NCBI GenBank assembly: GCA_007449985.2
Contig: VIIQ02000221.1
Location: 1-64,000 of the forward strand
Length of the DNA stretch: 64,000 nt
Direction of reading: 5' to 3'
Source of the DNA: Desmodesmus armatus
Lineage: Eukaryota > Chlorophyta > Chlorophyceae > Sphaeropleales > Scenedesmaceae
In this document: positions 41,855-53,634 of the stretch, in pieces
How positions within the stretch are numbered: position 1 is the stretch's first letter
Layout of the letters: each line of letters starts with the position of its first letter
Made by a program: the position numbers and the translations under genes
Notes under the pieces: model-generated
Told to the model about the DNA's origin: nothing
Seen by the model: the letters and a program-made list of their open reading frames with translations, nothing else
Databases searched by the model: none

Positions 41855-42194
41855 TGTGGCGGCAGAGACCACCAGCACACCAACAGGAGCAGCAGCAGCA
41901 TCAAGCACAGCAGCAGCAGCAGGCCCTGACAGTGAGGACAGCGGGTTTGACAGCCAGGCCAGCACCCCCCGTAGCACCCCACGTGCTGCTAAGTCCCTGT
42001 CCCTGCACCCCGGCGGCAGCAGCAGCCACCCGGAACTGGCTCCACACCTTGCACATGCAGGGTTGGCTGGGGAGCGTCCTGGCAGTGCTGTGCAGCTGTG
42101 TGGGGGTGAGGAGGAGGAGGATCTGCCAGTGGGGAAGATCAGGCTGTCGGCCCAGGGTGTGGCCCTGACTGCTACAGCCAACGGTCGCTACTGA
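37132..42194 (+). CDS. Coiled-coil protein with Gly-Pro/Asp-Gly repeats and polyAla tracts; possible fusion to the deacetylase
   Basis: Not recognised. Exons 37132-37303, 37947-38131, 38514-38685, 39019-40594 and 40924-42194, phases consistent. This gives about 1124 residues from the first exon seen, or about 1497 if spliced from the deacetylase. No ATG-starting 5' exon was found apart from one reading through the TTG repeat. Order: Ser/Ala linker; charged single-helix/coiled-coil region (EADRAAMAAAMEEAERQHLK, ARRKVEEAKARERYDRYVKE, EAERKYAAEMVARQKAEREA); Ala-rich and basic patch (EKKKKKGMSLLRRVSQKLG); then about six units of a 20-residue motif around LLGPDGRPL (GRILLGFDGQPLLL, PLADPHGRPVFVA, LVLGPSGRPLLGLDNR, MVALDKNGRPM); then acidic, Ala/Gln-rich low complexity. 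It ends with KIRLSAQGVALTATANGRY. A structural role (cytoskeleton or flagellum) is only a guess. Confidence 0.72.
37800..38012 (+). repeat. Tandem exon-start duplication (coiled-coil gene exon at 37947)
   Basis: 37800-37869 and 37947-38016 both encode EADRAAMAAAMEEAERQHLK followed by NL. Each is preceded by a CTG tract and a tgcag acceptor. The first copy has no donor and diverges right after AACCTGAA, so only the second can be used. Confidence 0.85.
38240..38560 (+). repeat. Acceptor-side triplication before the exon at 38514
   Basis: Three about 112-117 bp units share a CTCTCTCA..TGTGTCC-CACAG intron end and a GC(T/G)CGCCGCAAG exon start at 38285, 38397 and 38514. The first two carry frameshifts or stops (KIEEAKTCERC; KNEAAI stop). 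Only the third continues as ARRKVEEAKARERY. Confidence 0.85.
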
Positions 42195-44689
42195 GTGCGG
42201 TGCTACAGCCGACAGGTACTGCTGAGCTGACTGCTACAGCTGACAGTCAGATGTTGCTCTGACTTGACTGGTACAGGTTACAGTTGCTGCAGTAGGTGCT
42301 ACAGGCTCATGGCAGCGATCTGTGTGAGTGAGAAGTGTGACTCACATCTGGGGGAAGGGGTGCAGCTCCAGCTGGGCATGTGATCCCGCATGGACAGGGG
42401 GGGGGGGGCTGGGGTGTGTGTGTGGATCCAGTGGTGGTGGTGGTTGGTGTTGGCATGGGCTTACTTTTCCTTGAGTTGTGGGTGTGCATCATACGCTGCC
42501 AACAGGATGTTGGGATTGAGAGGGCATCTGGCAGGTGGTGGTGGTGCGGCAGCTGTGTTATGTGGGCAGGATAAGATAGGGCATCTGTGTGCCTCTCTTT
42601 TGTGATAGATATTGAATGTACCCACCAGCTGTTGGCTGGAGTTGGGGTGAATGCATGTGAGCGTGTGTGTTTGTGTTGCCCAACTGCTGGGTTAGCTTTG
42701 GTGCATTGTGAGGTGCATGTTGGACGAAACACACCTGTGTGTGGTGATTACAAATGGAAGTCCAGTGCTGCGTTTGTGAGAGAGGGACTTGCACCAGATG
42801 CATTGAGAGCGCCAGTGTGGTGGCCTGCAGGCGCATTGCACTGCCTCAATTTGTCTCTGCTGTTGTGACAGCAGCCACTGGGAGGCATGCATTGACCTGT
42901 CAGTGCTCAAGTGCAGGCATGCAAGCATGCAAGGATGCAATGCATGCAACTGCAAGGCATCATGAGGGTTGGAACAGTCGTCCATATGTGTGTGAGGGTG
43001 CCACCACGGCATGCATGGCGGCAGTGGGCCAGCTTCTTGTAGGTTCATACACAGCATGAATATTTTGTGAGCTCACGCGCTCTCCAGAGGCCAGTTTGCG
43101 GGGTTTGGGGTTTGGGGTTCTGCTACTTAGTAAGGATGACAGTAGTAGGTGCCCCTGTCTATCCCTGAGGCTTTGCCGGATGGTCGACGAAGTGTGGCTG
43201 AGCCTGTGCCAGCCACACATGGGTACACACGATTGGGCAAGTGGTTGCCTTTTGCTTTGTGGTTCTTCTGGAGTATATGTAGTCTGGTGGCCATCTGTGC
43301 ATCTACGACCTTGCACACTACCTTTCGCTATCTCATGCACTGCATGGCATCTACATACACAGATGTCCCGTGTGGCAACAAGCCCCCAGGCCTGTTGTTG
43401 CCACCACGATGGATGCGCACATGTAGGGTTGGGGCTGAGGGTTTGTTTTCCAGCCCTTGGACCACTGAACGCTAAGTTATGATATGGAGAGGCAGCCACA
43501 ACATTGCCTGGCACCACCCTCAGGCCTGCAGTCACCGCAGAGCAAGCACAGGCAGTAATGCAACTAGACATCAGCACGCTAGCTGCATACATGATTGAGC
43601 AGCAGCAGGGTTGCAGTGCCTCACTGCTGAGAGTCACTCTCAGGTTGTCTTGTGGGTGTTGAGGCCAACCTTGACTGGAGGCTAGGTTTTGCTTGGCTGG
43701 ATTGTCTGGCAGGCTTTGTAAAATGCCGCCAGCGTGCGCACCTCCCGACCCGCATGCGCATGGTGCATGCACGAGGAGCTGTGGCAGTTCACCTTGCAGG
43801 TGCTGCATGTCATGGTACCCGGCGCATGACAAAGGTGTGTGGGCTGTGCCCGGGGAGACGAGTTCCTAACAGCCCACACACTGGCCTTGGGTTTTCAACG
43901 CATGAGTGTTGGCATGACATTGTGGAAGTAAGCATACCACAGCTGAGTTGTGGCAGTCAGCATACTATGTAGATTGCACTGGGCTCCCTGAGCGTCAGAG
44001 AGGTTTGTGTGGCATAACGCATGTGTGGGGTGGTAGCTCTGTAGCGTGGATGGTACTGCGAGAGACTGGGAGAGACTCGCTGCAAGTGGGGATCCGGATC
44101 TACAGGTTGTGCGGTGTAACGCCATCTTAGCATATGGTATGTGTGCGAGCTATATCTTGACTGCATAGAGGTGCAGGTGCGTACCCCCCGCCACTCCTGC
44201 ACAGCCTGCAGCTTGAAGTTGATTTGAGCTGCCTGATAGTCACACAAGGAACAAATTTCAAAAGAGGCAAGGGTACTGGTGCAGCAGACATGTTGGGTGC
44301 TGCTGCTCCCAGCAGACCGCTTGCAAGCATTGGCATGTAGTCTCACAGTTCAGATCAACTTGGTGCGCTGGAAGGGGGGGAGATCATCTGGTACCCTCAG
44401 TGACAAGGGATGTGCGAGTACGAGTGTGCGGCAACAGAATTTGATGGCGTCACACACAATCGAGTCTTGAGCAGGCTGTGCAGGGACAGGAGGCGTCGTC
44501 ATGACTAACTTGGTCATGACTAAGCACTTGCACAGTCACTTGTGTCACTATATGTGCAAGTAGCACCGGAACGCATGCAAATAAAAGATTCAAATATTGT
44601 GCTTTGCGTTTGGTCAGTTTTGCACGTCTCCGGAATTCTCTTGACCTGCACAATCTGATCCACTCAGTAGCCTGTCCTGACTCGGTATC
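42195..44689. other. Intergenic, about 2.5 kb, no gene recognised
   Basis: Many short ORFs on both strands, none with family resemblance or splice-consistent continuity. Contains a TTTGGGG-type direct repeat at about 43100-43120 and a GCATGCAA-rich patch near 42918-42962. The last few hundred bases should hold the MYND gene 1 promoter. Confidence 0.45.
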
Positions 44690-47600
44690 ATGGCGCCTGC
44701 AGCGGTCAGGGCTTGGAAGCAGATCATGGTGCTACTGCAGAAACAGCAGCCACAGTCACAGCAGACACAGTCAGAGCAGACTGACAGTCCAGCAGCAAGG
44801 AAGCTGTCCCATGAGATAAATGTTCTACTTGCCGAGCTGGAGAGAACCCAGAGTATACCGCGGGCTGCCTGGAAAACGATTATCAAAGACATGGAGGTGA
44901 TCCATAGCCAACCTCCTTATGTGTGTGTGTGGGGGGGGGGGCATAGTTGTAAGTGATACCTTCACTGCTGCCCTGGTACATACTCTCCACATGAGGAATG
45001 GTGTTTGCACTGCTGCACTGGTAAATCCCCACGTGTGCACACGCAATCAAACCCCAACACTGGAAGAGCAGATACGCATGCTGCACGGTGTCCACTCCAA
45101 ATGCCTGTGCACATACTGTGGTGTGTGGGGTGCAGGTGCCCCGGCAGCTTGCAGCACAGTGCTGTCAGCGTCAGCTATCCAGCAGTGGGCCGTCCTGGTG
45201 GCAGGCCTGGACGCTGCTGCATATACTGCTGCAGGCAGCTGCACATGACATCATCCAGGGGCGTGACATGAGAGTGCAGGATGACTCAACTGTGCTGGAG
45301 CAATGCATCAGGCAGCAGCTGCAGCAGGCCAACATTTTCGAGCACTGTACTCAGATGCTGCTCGAAGCTGCACAGCTGCTGCAGGCAGAGGGGAATACTG
45401 CCGCTGCTGCAGCACCAGCAACACAGAACCCGAGCGCACAGGGTGACGGCAGCAGCAGCGGCGCACACAGCAGCGGCAGCCCCAGCACCATGGGTGGCAG
45501 CAGTAATATATCCTACACTTGCCTTACTGCTTTGAGGCTGGGCTCTGCGCTTATGCCTCTTCAGGAGATCAGCTCCGAGGGGTGGTGTCGCATCGTGGAG
45601 GCGACTGCGGCACTGGCTGTTGCAGCAGTGTGCTTTCTCGATGCGGTCACCAGGGGAGCGGGACCAGGGGATCTCCTGGACCCTCGTGTGCCAGAGCATA
45701 CGGCCCGCGTCCTGTTCAGTGTCATGCGCATCCTGCAGTTTACCGACAGCCGGCAGCTGCTGCAGTCTTCAGCAGTAAATAGAGCTGTCACCATAGCGGC
45801 GATGGTGGTGCACGCACAGTCACTGCTACCATTGAAGGTGCAGCAGAGGCCTGCAGTAGACACCAGCAGCACCACCAGTGGCAGCGGGCGTGCCGGTGGG
45901 GTTGGGGCACGTGGGTTGCTGGATTCTTTGGTGCACCTGCAGCTTCCTGAGGGTTCTGCAAGCCGGCGGCAGGCACTGCGGGTGTGGAAAGCTGCACAGC
46001 GGCTTGAGGCGCCGCTGCAGCAGCCCTTGCAGCAGACCGTGGGTATCAGCATGCAGACAGTGGGTTGGGTGGCTGGGAATATACCAGGGTCCTCACAGGC
46101 CTTGGATGTAACAGCGGAAGCTGTCGCCGTCCTGTCGCAGCACAGCTGGGTGTTCAAGCAGTTGGGTGTTGATCCGCAGCAGACAGTCTTTCTGATAGAG
46201 GAGGTTGAATGGATCATGGAGCTTGAGGTCTTGCCAGCACTGCTGGAGCAGCTGCCACACCAAATGCTGCTGGTGCAGCTGCTGCTGGTTGCCTTGCAGC
46301 GGCGATACGAGCAGCAGCAGGCGGGAGCAGCAGCTGCAGCTTGGGTGGCGTCCTGCCGCAGTGTAGTGCTGGCAGCCTATCAGGCTATTGCCTGCTCTTG
46401 GCATGATTGGGACCTGCAGTTAGAGGCTTATGCAGAGACCTCTCCAGAGCTTGCAGCAGTGGCACGTCGGCTGGGTGGGCAGGAGGTGAGGCTCATCCTG
46501 GGCGGCTGGATGGCTGCTGCCATGCCCATTGTGCTGAAGATACTGACAGGGCTGCTGCAGGAGGCAGAAGCTGTGCCTGCTGCTGCTGCTGCTGGTGCGG
46601 CTGCTGCTACACCACCAGCTGCTGCCATGGCTAGCAACCTTGGCAGCAGTGGCAGCAGCAGCAGCACCAGCCGGGAGGTGACGGCAGCACTGCAGGACTG
46701 TGTGCTGCTGCTGACTTTCATGGGCCAGCAGGAGATCGAAGGACCACCAGAAGTACCCAAAAATGCAGCAGGCAGCAGTGCAGATAACACAGGTTTCCTG
46801 CAGGCCTGGGTTGAGCACAGCGCAGCCATCAGCACTGCACTTGAAGGTGTGTGGCGGGCGCATGTGCGGCTGGGAGCGTGTGGAGGGGATGAGGGAGATG
46901 CATCCGCATGGGGCTTGGGACACAGTATCCAGCTGCCAAACATACTGGGCGGTGGGGGTGCACTGCTGCTGGCTGTCAAGCAAGCAGGCCCTGGGTCAAA
47001 CGAGCAGCGGCAGCTGTTCAGCATGCTGTGCAGCTTGTGGAAGCTGTGTAGGACACTCAGCATGGGAGGCGTACAGAATGCAGACGAGTGTGTTTGGAAG
47101 GTCGTACAGCCGACAGCGATTATGATGTTGGGTGACTCTGGGAGCGACCAGCAGCAGCAACCGGCAGCAGGGGGTGCAGCAGCAACAGCAGAGGCAGCCG
47201 CGGTTGCTGCGGCAGCGACGTCCTCACAGCAGCAGTCAGGGGCTGAGGGCCGCATCCCTTGGCTTGTGCTGCTTGGTCGCTGCTTGTTGCACCATGCAGA
47301 GCAGCTGCTGCAGCTGCAGCAGCACACACCCAACTTTGGGGAACAGCTGCAGGCTCTGGTGGGGGGCGTACTGCCCCCAGCGGGGTTGGTGTCGGCGGGA
47401 ATGCATGCCTGGCACGCAGCTACATTCCTGTATGATGGGTTCACCTGGTCAGGCCTTTTGGAGGGGTGCAAGCAGGGCCTTACACAGGGTGAAGGGGTCG
47501 GGAGCCTAGCAGCAGCAGGGTACCCCATCCACAGTGCAGTGCAGCATGCAAACACAGCCATCACAGCGCTGTATGCACTTACAGTAGCAGGCGACGCTGC

Positions 47601-47895
47601 AGCTTCTGCAGCAGTGTATACTGCTTTTGCTCAAGAGCTGCAGGCCCTAGGTGGTGTGCTCAGCACTCTGCCAGTGCCCCAGGCCTGCAACAACCCTGGG
47701 TGCACAAACATGCTGGGCCCAACAGAGCTGGCTGCAGTGTCTGGGCGCAGCTGCATATGCGGGGGCTGCCTTGTGGCCCGCTACTGCGGGCGTGCGTGCC
47801 AGCGGGCGACTTGGCAGCAGCACAAGCCCGTCTGTAAGGCACTGGCAGCAGCAGCAGCGGCGGCAGCAGCTGGCAAACAGGCTGTGCAGTGCTGA
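44690..47895 (+). CDS. MYND zinc-finger protein, copy 1
   Basis: Exons 44690-44896 and 45136-47895, both phase 0, 988 residues. The N-terminal exon MAPAAVRAWKQIMVLLQK and RAAWKTIIKDME is shared with the paralogue at 50.1-53.3 kb. The body is a long helical, Ala/Gln/Leu-rich region (about residues 70-900) with polyAla/polyGln spacers and no identifiable enzyme domain. The last 65 residues are a MYND finger: CNNPGC, then CICGGC, YCGRACQ, and WQQHKPVCKAL, a full C6HC zinc-ligand set. MYND fingers bind short proline-rich peptides in partner proteins; the partner is unknown here. The protein ends GKQAVQC. A SET domain, often paired with MYND, is not seen. Confidence 0.85.
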
Positions 47896-50104
47896 GTGGG
47901 TGTGATGATGGGTGTGGCGCTGGGCCCAGCCAAGGTGAGCATGGTGGTGGGGCCGGGCAGTGTGGTTGTGGTTTCGGTGATTGCCTTGGGTCTGCTTGGG
48001 TTGGTTGCTTTGCCAGGCCTCAGCTTGACCCCTGCCTGTGATTCAGCAAGACGGACATGTGTGCATTTGGAAAGGGTTTGAGGGGCAATACGCCTGTGTT
48101 GGCATGTTGCATGCACTGCCTTGCCCTTTCCTTCAACTGCAGTCAGCTTTTGGTTGCTTGTTTGAACGCACTTTTCTGCTCACTGCTCACACACGCCTAC
48201 CTTGGAGGGGTTGAGTTGCAATGCACCTCGCCTGGTGCTCAGCACTGGCATGCCTCAGTGCCCAACCTTTCCTCTCCCGCTGACCCAATGCACATGTGTG
48301 CTGTACATGTGTCTGCTGCATGCAGGATGTGCCCTGAGGTGCGCTGGGAGCCTTGATGGAGTGACTGGCGGCTGCTCATGGGAGTTGCTTTGACGGTCAC
48401 CAGAAGCCCTGTGTGTATATGGGCCTAGTTGTGCGCCGCAGAAGTTGCCCTTTGGGCTGCGGGCAGCGTCTGGCCTCTCCCCGTGTGGGTGGGAGGGGGG
48501 GGGGACTATATGTTGCAGCCATCACAGCAGCTGGCAAAATATGGCTGGCCAGCCATGGTGGCGTTTTGTTATGGTGTAACAACGCTCAGCATGGTCGCGA
48601 TTTGAGACTCCAGAATGCACAGCAGCTTGCAAGAAGTTGAACTAGACTTGTGGCCAACCGTGCGTCACAACACCCAAGTTTGCTTGTACAGGACTTGAAA
48701 TGACTGGAATCAAGCTGACATGCAAGCTAAGGTGCATCATTTACCACCGCTGCTCCTTGCAGCCTGGTGGACACTGGTGCTACATGCATAGTTGGTGCTG
48801 CGGCTCTCAGCATATCTCAGCAGACCAGTTGCAAGCAATGACATGTAATTCCACAGCTCACAGCAGGTCACTCAAGGCCATGATGCACCGACAGCCAGCA
48901 GACCACCACAGCTCGATCAACCCAGCCCTCAAACTGCATAACAGCAGGCAACAGTAGCTGCTAGTGACTACAGGTAGTTTGTACTTGACGGTAGTACGCG
49001 CATCCACACACACCAAACAAATGACCACCAGTGGGAATAAAAACAAAAAGCAGCAAAACCTGGATGCTGTGGTGTACCACGTGAAAGAAACAGCAACTGG
49101 CACCACATGCATGTCTTTCTGGCAACCATAACAACAACTCCTGTCAACAGCTCCACTCGTTCCACTCAGGACGCCAGCAAACTCACAGCACAACCTGCAT
49201 AGAGGAGACACGTGTGGGTAGGGTGAGCAGCAGACGCGTAAAGAAGCTGAGGCAGGCCAATAGTGCCAACCAGGCTAGAATCGCTGGCAGCTTGGTTGAG
49301 CCTCAGACAGACCATGACCAGGGCTGCATTAAAGCAGTACCGCTAGAGACACGATGCAATCACAGCAACCTAAAACTGCAGCGCTATGGGGAAGGGTTGG
49401 GTTGTGCATGCAACAGGCCAACAAAAAGGGCCAACCCTTGAATTTGAGGTGCTGCAATTCCATCTGCTTGTGTGCATGTCCATCCTGACTCACAGGCAAA
49501 GATTGCGCCAGGCTCTCCACGCCGCAACTCCTCTTAGCAGCTTCCAGAAGCTCCATCACAAGGCCTACAGCGCTGTGCTAGCACACCCTGCATATACATG
49601 ACACATGTGTTGGGTGGACCGCAGTACTACTCCTAGTAGAAGAACAGCAAAACGCTGCCAGCATGTCTGGCCTGGCACGCACCACTCCCACCCAACGTAT
49701 CCTCTCTTTCTGCGTTTCTCCTTCAGCCAACAGGGAGACGGTGAACCGGAGAAAGACAGGATACGTTGGGTGCTGGTGGTGCGCACCAGACAGGACATGC
49801 TGGAAGCTGTACTTGGCTTCAGCCAGCCCAGCGCAGGACAGGAGTTTGCACACATCAGCAGGACAGTATGTGTGCGGGCAGAGCGAGCGCCAGAATGATC
49901 GCAACCATGGAGGCTAGCTCATGTATGCGCAAGGCCAAGACAAGACCACCTGCCTGCCCCCTCTGCTTGTGTTTGTGAGTCTTGCTCAGGCTGATCCACA
50001 GGTAAGGGTCAGGCTGAACCTTGGCAATGCTGCCAGCCCTAGTACCCTCCCATCGCCATGCTCACCTTGGCTGGGCCCAGCACAACACCCAACATCACAC
50101 CCGC
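47896..50104. other. Intergenic between the convergent MYND genes
   Basis: Holds both 3' UTRs and a hairpin at 49659-49802. A block near 48770-48855 resembles 44275-44360 upstream of MYND gene 1 (shared CAGCAGACC and TTGCAAGCA words). No gene called. Confidence 0.5.
49659..49802. repeat. Long hairpin between MYND genes
   Basis: Arms 49659-49711 and 49750-49802 are imperfect inverted repeats. The best-paired core is CACCCAACGTATCCT against its complement in AGGATACGTTGGGTG, with a loop of about 38 bases. Confidence 0.75.
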
Positions 50105-53100
50105 TCAGCACTGCACAGCCTGTTTGCCAGCAGCCGCCGCCGCTGCTGCCGCCAGTGCCTTACAGACAGGCTTGTGCTGCTGCCAACTCACCCGCTGGCA
50201 CGCACGCCCGCAGTAGCGCGCCACAAGGCAGCCCCCGCATATGCAGCTGCGCCCCGACACTGCAGCCAGCTCTGTTGGGCCCTGCATGTTTGTGCACCCA
50301 GGGTTGTTGCAGGCCTGGGGCACTGGCAGGGTGCTGAGCACACCACCCAGGGCCTGCAGCTGCTGTGCAAAAGCAGTGTACGCTGCTGCAGATGCTGCAG
50401 CGTCGCCTGCTGCTGCAAGTGCATGCAGCGCTGCTATGGCTGCGCCCGCATGCTGCACTGCACTGTGGATGGGGTACCCTGCTGCTGCTAGGCGCCCCAC
50501 CCCTTCACCCTGTGTAAGGGCCTGCTTGCACCCCTCTAAGAGGCCTGACCAGGTGAACCCATCATACAGGAATGCAGCCGGGTGCGAGGCATGCATTCCT
50601 GCGGACACCAACCCCGCTGGGGGCAACACGCCCTCCGCCAGGGCCTGCAGCTGCTCCCCAAAGTTGGTTGTGTGCTGCTGCAGCTGCAGCAGCTGCCCCC
50701 CGTGGTGCAACAAGCAGCGGCCAAGCAGCACCAGCCAAGGGAGGCGGCCCTCAGGCCCTGACTGCTGCTGTGAAGCTGTCACTGCCGCAGCAGCAGAAGA
50801 AGCCACAGCGGCAATTTCTGCTGCTGCTGCACCCCCTGCTGCTGGTGACTGCTGCTGGTCGCTCTCAAAGTCAAGCAACATCACAGTCGCAAACTGTATG
50901 ACCCAGGAAACATACCCGTCTGCATTCTGTACGCCTGCCGTCCTGAGTGTCCTACACAGCTTTAACAAGCTGCACAGCATGCTGAACAGCTGCCGCTGCT
51001 CCTTTGACCCAGGGCCTGCTTGCTTGCCAGCCAGCAGCAGTGCACCACCCTCCCCCAGTAAAGCCAGCAGCCAGCTAGTGCCTCTCATGTCCCATCCCCT
51101 TGCACCAAGTTCTAGGTCCCCCCTATATGGCCCCAGTCGCTCCTGCACCCGCCACACACCTTCAAGTGCTGTGCTGATGGCTGCGCTATGCTGCATCAAC
51201 GCTTCCAAGTACTGTGGGTCACCTGCGCCACTGACTGGTGCATCTTCTACCACACCGTCTTGGGAGTGCTCCCGTCCCAGGCAGGCTAGCAGCAGCACAT
51301 AGTCCTGCAGAGCTGCTGTCAGCACAAACCTGTAGACACTGCTGCTGCTGTCAACAGCAGCTGGTGGTGTAGCAGCAGCCACACCGGAAGCAGCCGCCGT
51401 AGCAGCCGCCGTAGCAGCCGCCGTAGCAGCCGCTGTAGCAGCCGCGGTAGCAGCCGCCGTAGCAGCAGCAGCATCAGCAGCCACAGCTTCTGCCTCCTGC
51501 AGCAGCCCTGTCAGCACTGACAGCACAACAGGCATGACATCACTCATCCATCCGCCCAGAGTGAGCCTGACCTGCTCCCCACCCTGCTGCCGTGCCACTT
51601 CCGCAAGCTGTAGCCCAGAGGTATCCGCAAAATGTTCACACTGCAATGCCCAGTCGGTCAGAGTGCTTTGAACAACAGTCACTACAGAGAACACTCCCCT
51701 GCGGCAGGACGCCACCCAATCTGCAGCTGCTCCCCTCTGCTGCTGCTGGTGCCGCTGCTGCTGCAGGGAAGTCAGCAGCAGCTGCAGCAGCAGCATTCGG
51801 TGCTGCAGCCACTTCAGCAGTGCTGGCATGACTTCATGCTCCATTATGCTGTCGAGCTCTTGCTGCGGCCAGACTGGCTGCGGCATACGATCGTCAAACC
51901 GCATGAACTCCCAAGTGCGCTGTGACAGAGCGGTGACAGCACACGCAGTGAGCTCAAACGCATGTTCTGACATATTCCCGGCCACCCAATTCACTGTCTG
52001 CATACTGATGCCAAGGGTCTCCTGCAAGGGCTGCTGCAGGGGCGCATTTAGCCGCCGGGCGGCTTTCCAAGCCCGCGATGCATGCCGCAGTCCTGCTTTG
52101 GACAACTCCGTGTCCACCAGACACTCCAACAGCGCCCTACCGTCCCTGCTGGCGCTGCTGGTGTCACTGGGAGTGTCTGGTGGCGGCCCCTGCTGCACCT
52201 TGATAGGCAGCAGTGACTGTGCATGCACCAGCAGCAGTGCCAGTGAGGCGGCTGAGCTGACAGCGGAAGACTGTGCCACCTGCAGGCTATCGCGACAGCG
52301 AGAGACCGTCTGCATTAGGTTGAACAGAGTGCAGCTCGTGACCTCTGCTACGTAAGGATGCAGCAGGTCCCCAGTTCGAACCCGGCTGGTGATTATGTCG
52401 AGTGAGCGCACTGCTGCAACTGTCAAATCTGCAGTTGCCTCCACCAGGCGACACCACCCCTCGGAGTCAACTTCCTGCAGGGTCAGCAGCAAGGTTCCCA
52501 GCTGCATAGCAGCGAGGCAGGTGTAGGACACCTTACTGCAGCCCACTACTGCGCTGGTGCTGCCCCTGCTCTGTGCGCCACTGCTGCCGCTGCCTTGCGC
52601 ACCGCTGCTGCCGTCGCTGCTGCTGCCGCCGCTACCTTGTGCTGTTGATGCTGCAGCACTGCACATAGCAGCAGCGGTAGCAACTGCGTCTGCCTGCAGC
52701 AGCTGTGCAGCTGTGAGCATAGTTGCTGCGCAGTGCTCAAACATGCCCGCCTGCTGCAGCTGCTGCACAATACAGCGGCGCAGGACACTAGTGTCGTCCT
52801 CCGCTGTTGCAACTGCTCCCATCTCTGAAGAAACATCATATGCTTCCAGCAGCATATGCAGGAGGGACCAGGCCTGCCACCAGGCTGATCCACTGCTGGA
52901 TAGGTGCCGCTGACAGCACAGCGCTGCAAGCCGACGGGGCACCTACAAAATGCGTCACAAGCGAGATGACTGGTGTCAAGACCAAATGGCTTTCCATCAC
53001 GTGAAGTTTGTAGCATTTCAGCAGCGCTGCTAGCAGCCCTGTAGAGTGAACAGCCTGGCACTGAGCTCACCTCCACTTCTTTTATTATCTTCTTCCAAGC

Positions 53101-53259
53101 AGCCCGAGGCACAATCTCGAAACACTGCAGCTCAGCATACTCAAGGTCGATCTCACTGGACAGCTGGCATGCTGCTGGGCTGTCGGGTGGCTGTGCATGC
53201 TGCTGTATCTCAAGCATCAGTAGCATTTGCTTCCAAGCCTTGACGGCTGCGGACGCCAT
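50105..53259 (-). CDS. MYND zinc-finger protein, copy 2
   Basis: Inverted paralogue of the 44.7 kb gene. Exons (minus) 53259-53071 and 52942-50105, phase 0, 1008 residues. It starts MASAAVKAWKQMLLMLEIQQ. The second exon opens VPRRLAALCCQRHLSSSGSA against VPRQLAAQCCQRQLSSSGPS in copy 1. The MYND finger is intact: CNNPGC, CICGGC, YCGRACQ, WQQHKPVCKAL, and the same GKQAVQC end. Identity is highest in the last 250 codons and lower in the middle, which may reflect gene conversion at the 3' ends. A 12-bp repeat encoding (AAAT)n sits mid-protein, and copy 1 has no equivalent expansion. No disabling mutation was seen, so both copies appear functional. Confidence 0.85.
51391..51465 (-). repeat. 12-bp coding minisatellite in MYND copy 2
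   Basis: Six CAGCCGCCGTAG-type units, in frame, encoding Ala-Ala-Ala-Thr on the minus strand. Confidence 0.85.
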
Positions 53260-53634
53260 GACGGTCAGTTTTCACTCAGATTGAACTATCAGGCGACAAT
53301 GCACACGGAATTGAGCAGGGGAAAGACGGGTGACAATCAGAAGCTGATCAGGGGCTGGAAGCAGCCACAGCCAAAAACGTGCCTGCCTGAGAATATTCAA
53401 AGCCTGTAATTCGCAGAGTATTTTGGAGATTATTTTGAGAAGTATATTGGGGATCTCAAACCAAAGACCCTTCTTGTACTTGCTGGTACAGGTTATTTTC
53501 GGGTCTACTTCTGATCTGCACTCAGAAAAACTGGGATGAAATTATCTACGTCAAGCTACTCAATCAAGTGAAGCAGGCACAGAAACTTTGGAGCTTCTTC
53601 TGCGTTCAGCACACCAGATCTGGCAGGCAGCAAC
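53260..53634. other. Divergent promoter region, MYND copy 2 / RRP45
   Basis: 375 bp separate the two start codons, so this is probably a compact shared promoter. No motif was assigned. Confidence 0.45.

Noticed and set aside
43093..43120. TTTGGGG direct repeats as a possible telomere remnant
   Set aside because: Only two to three units, and not the CCCTAAA complement; too short to support.
45286..47564. Long antisense ORFs inside both MYND genes
   Set aside because: Cys/Ser-rich shadows of the Ala/Gln-rich sense frame; both paralogues show them because the sense sequence is similar.
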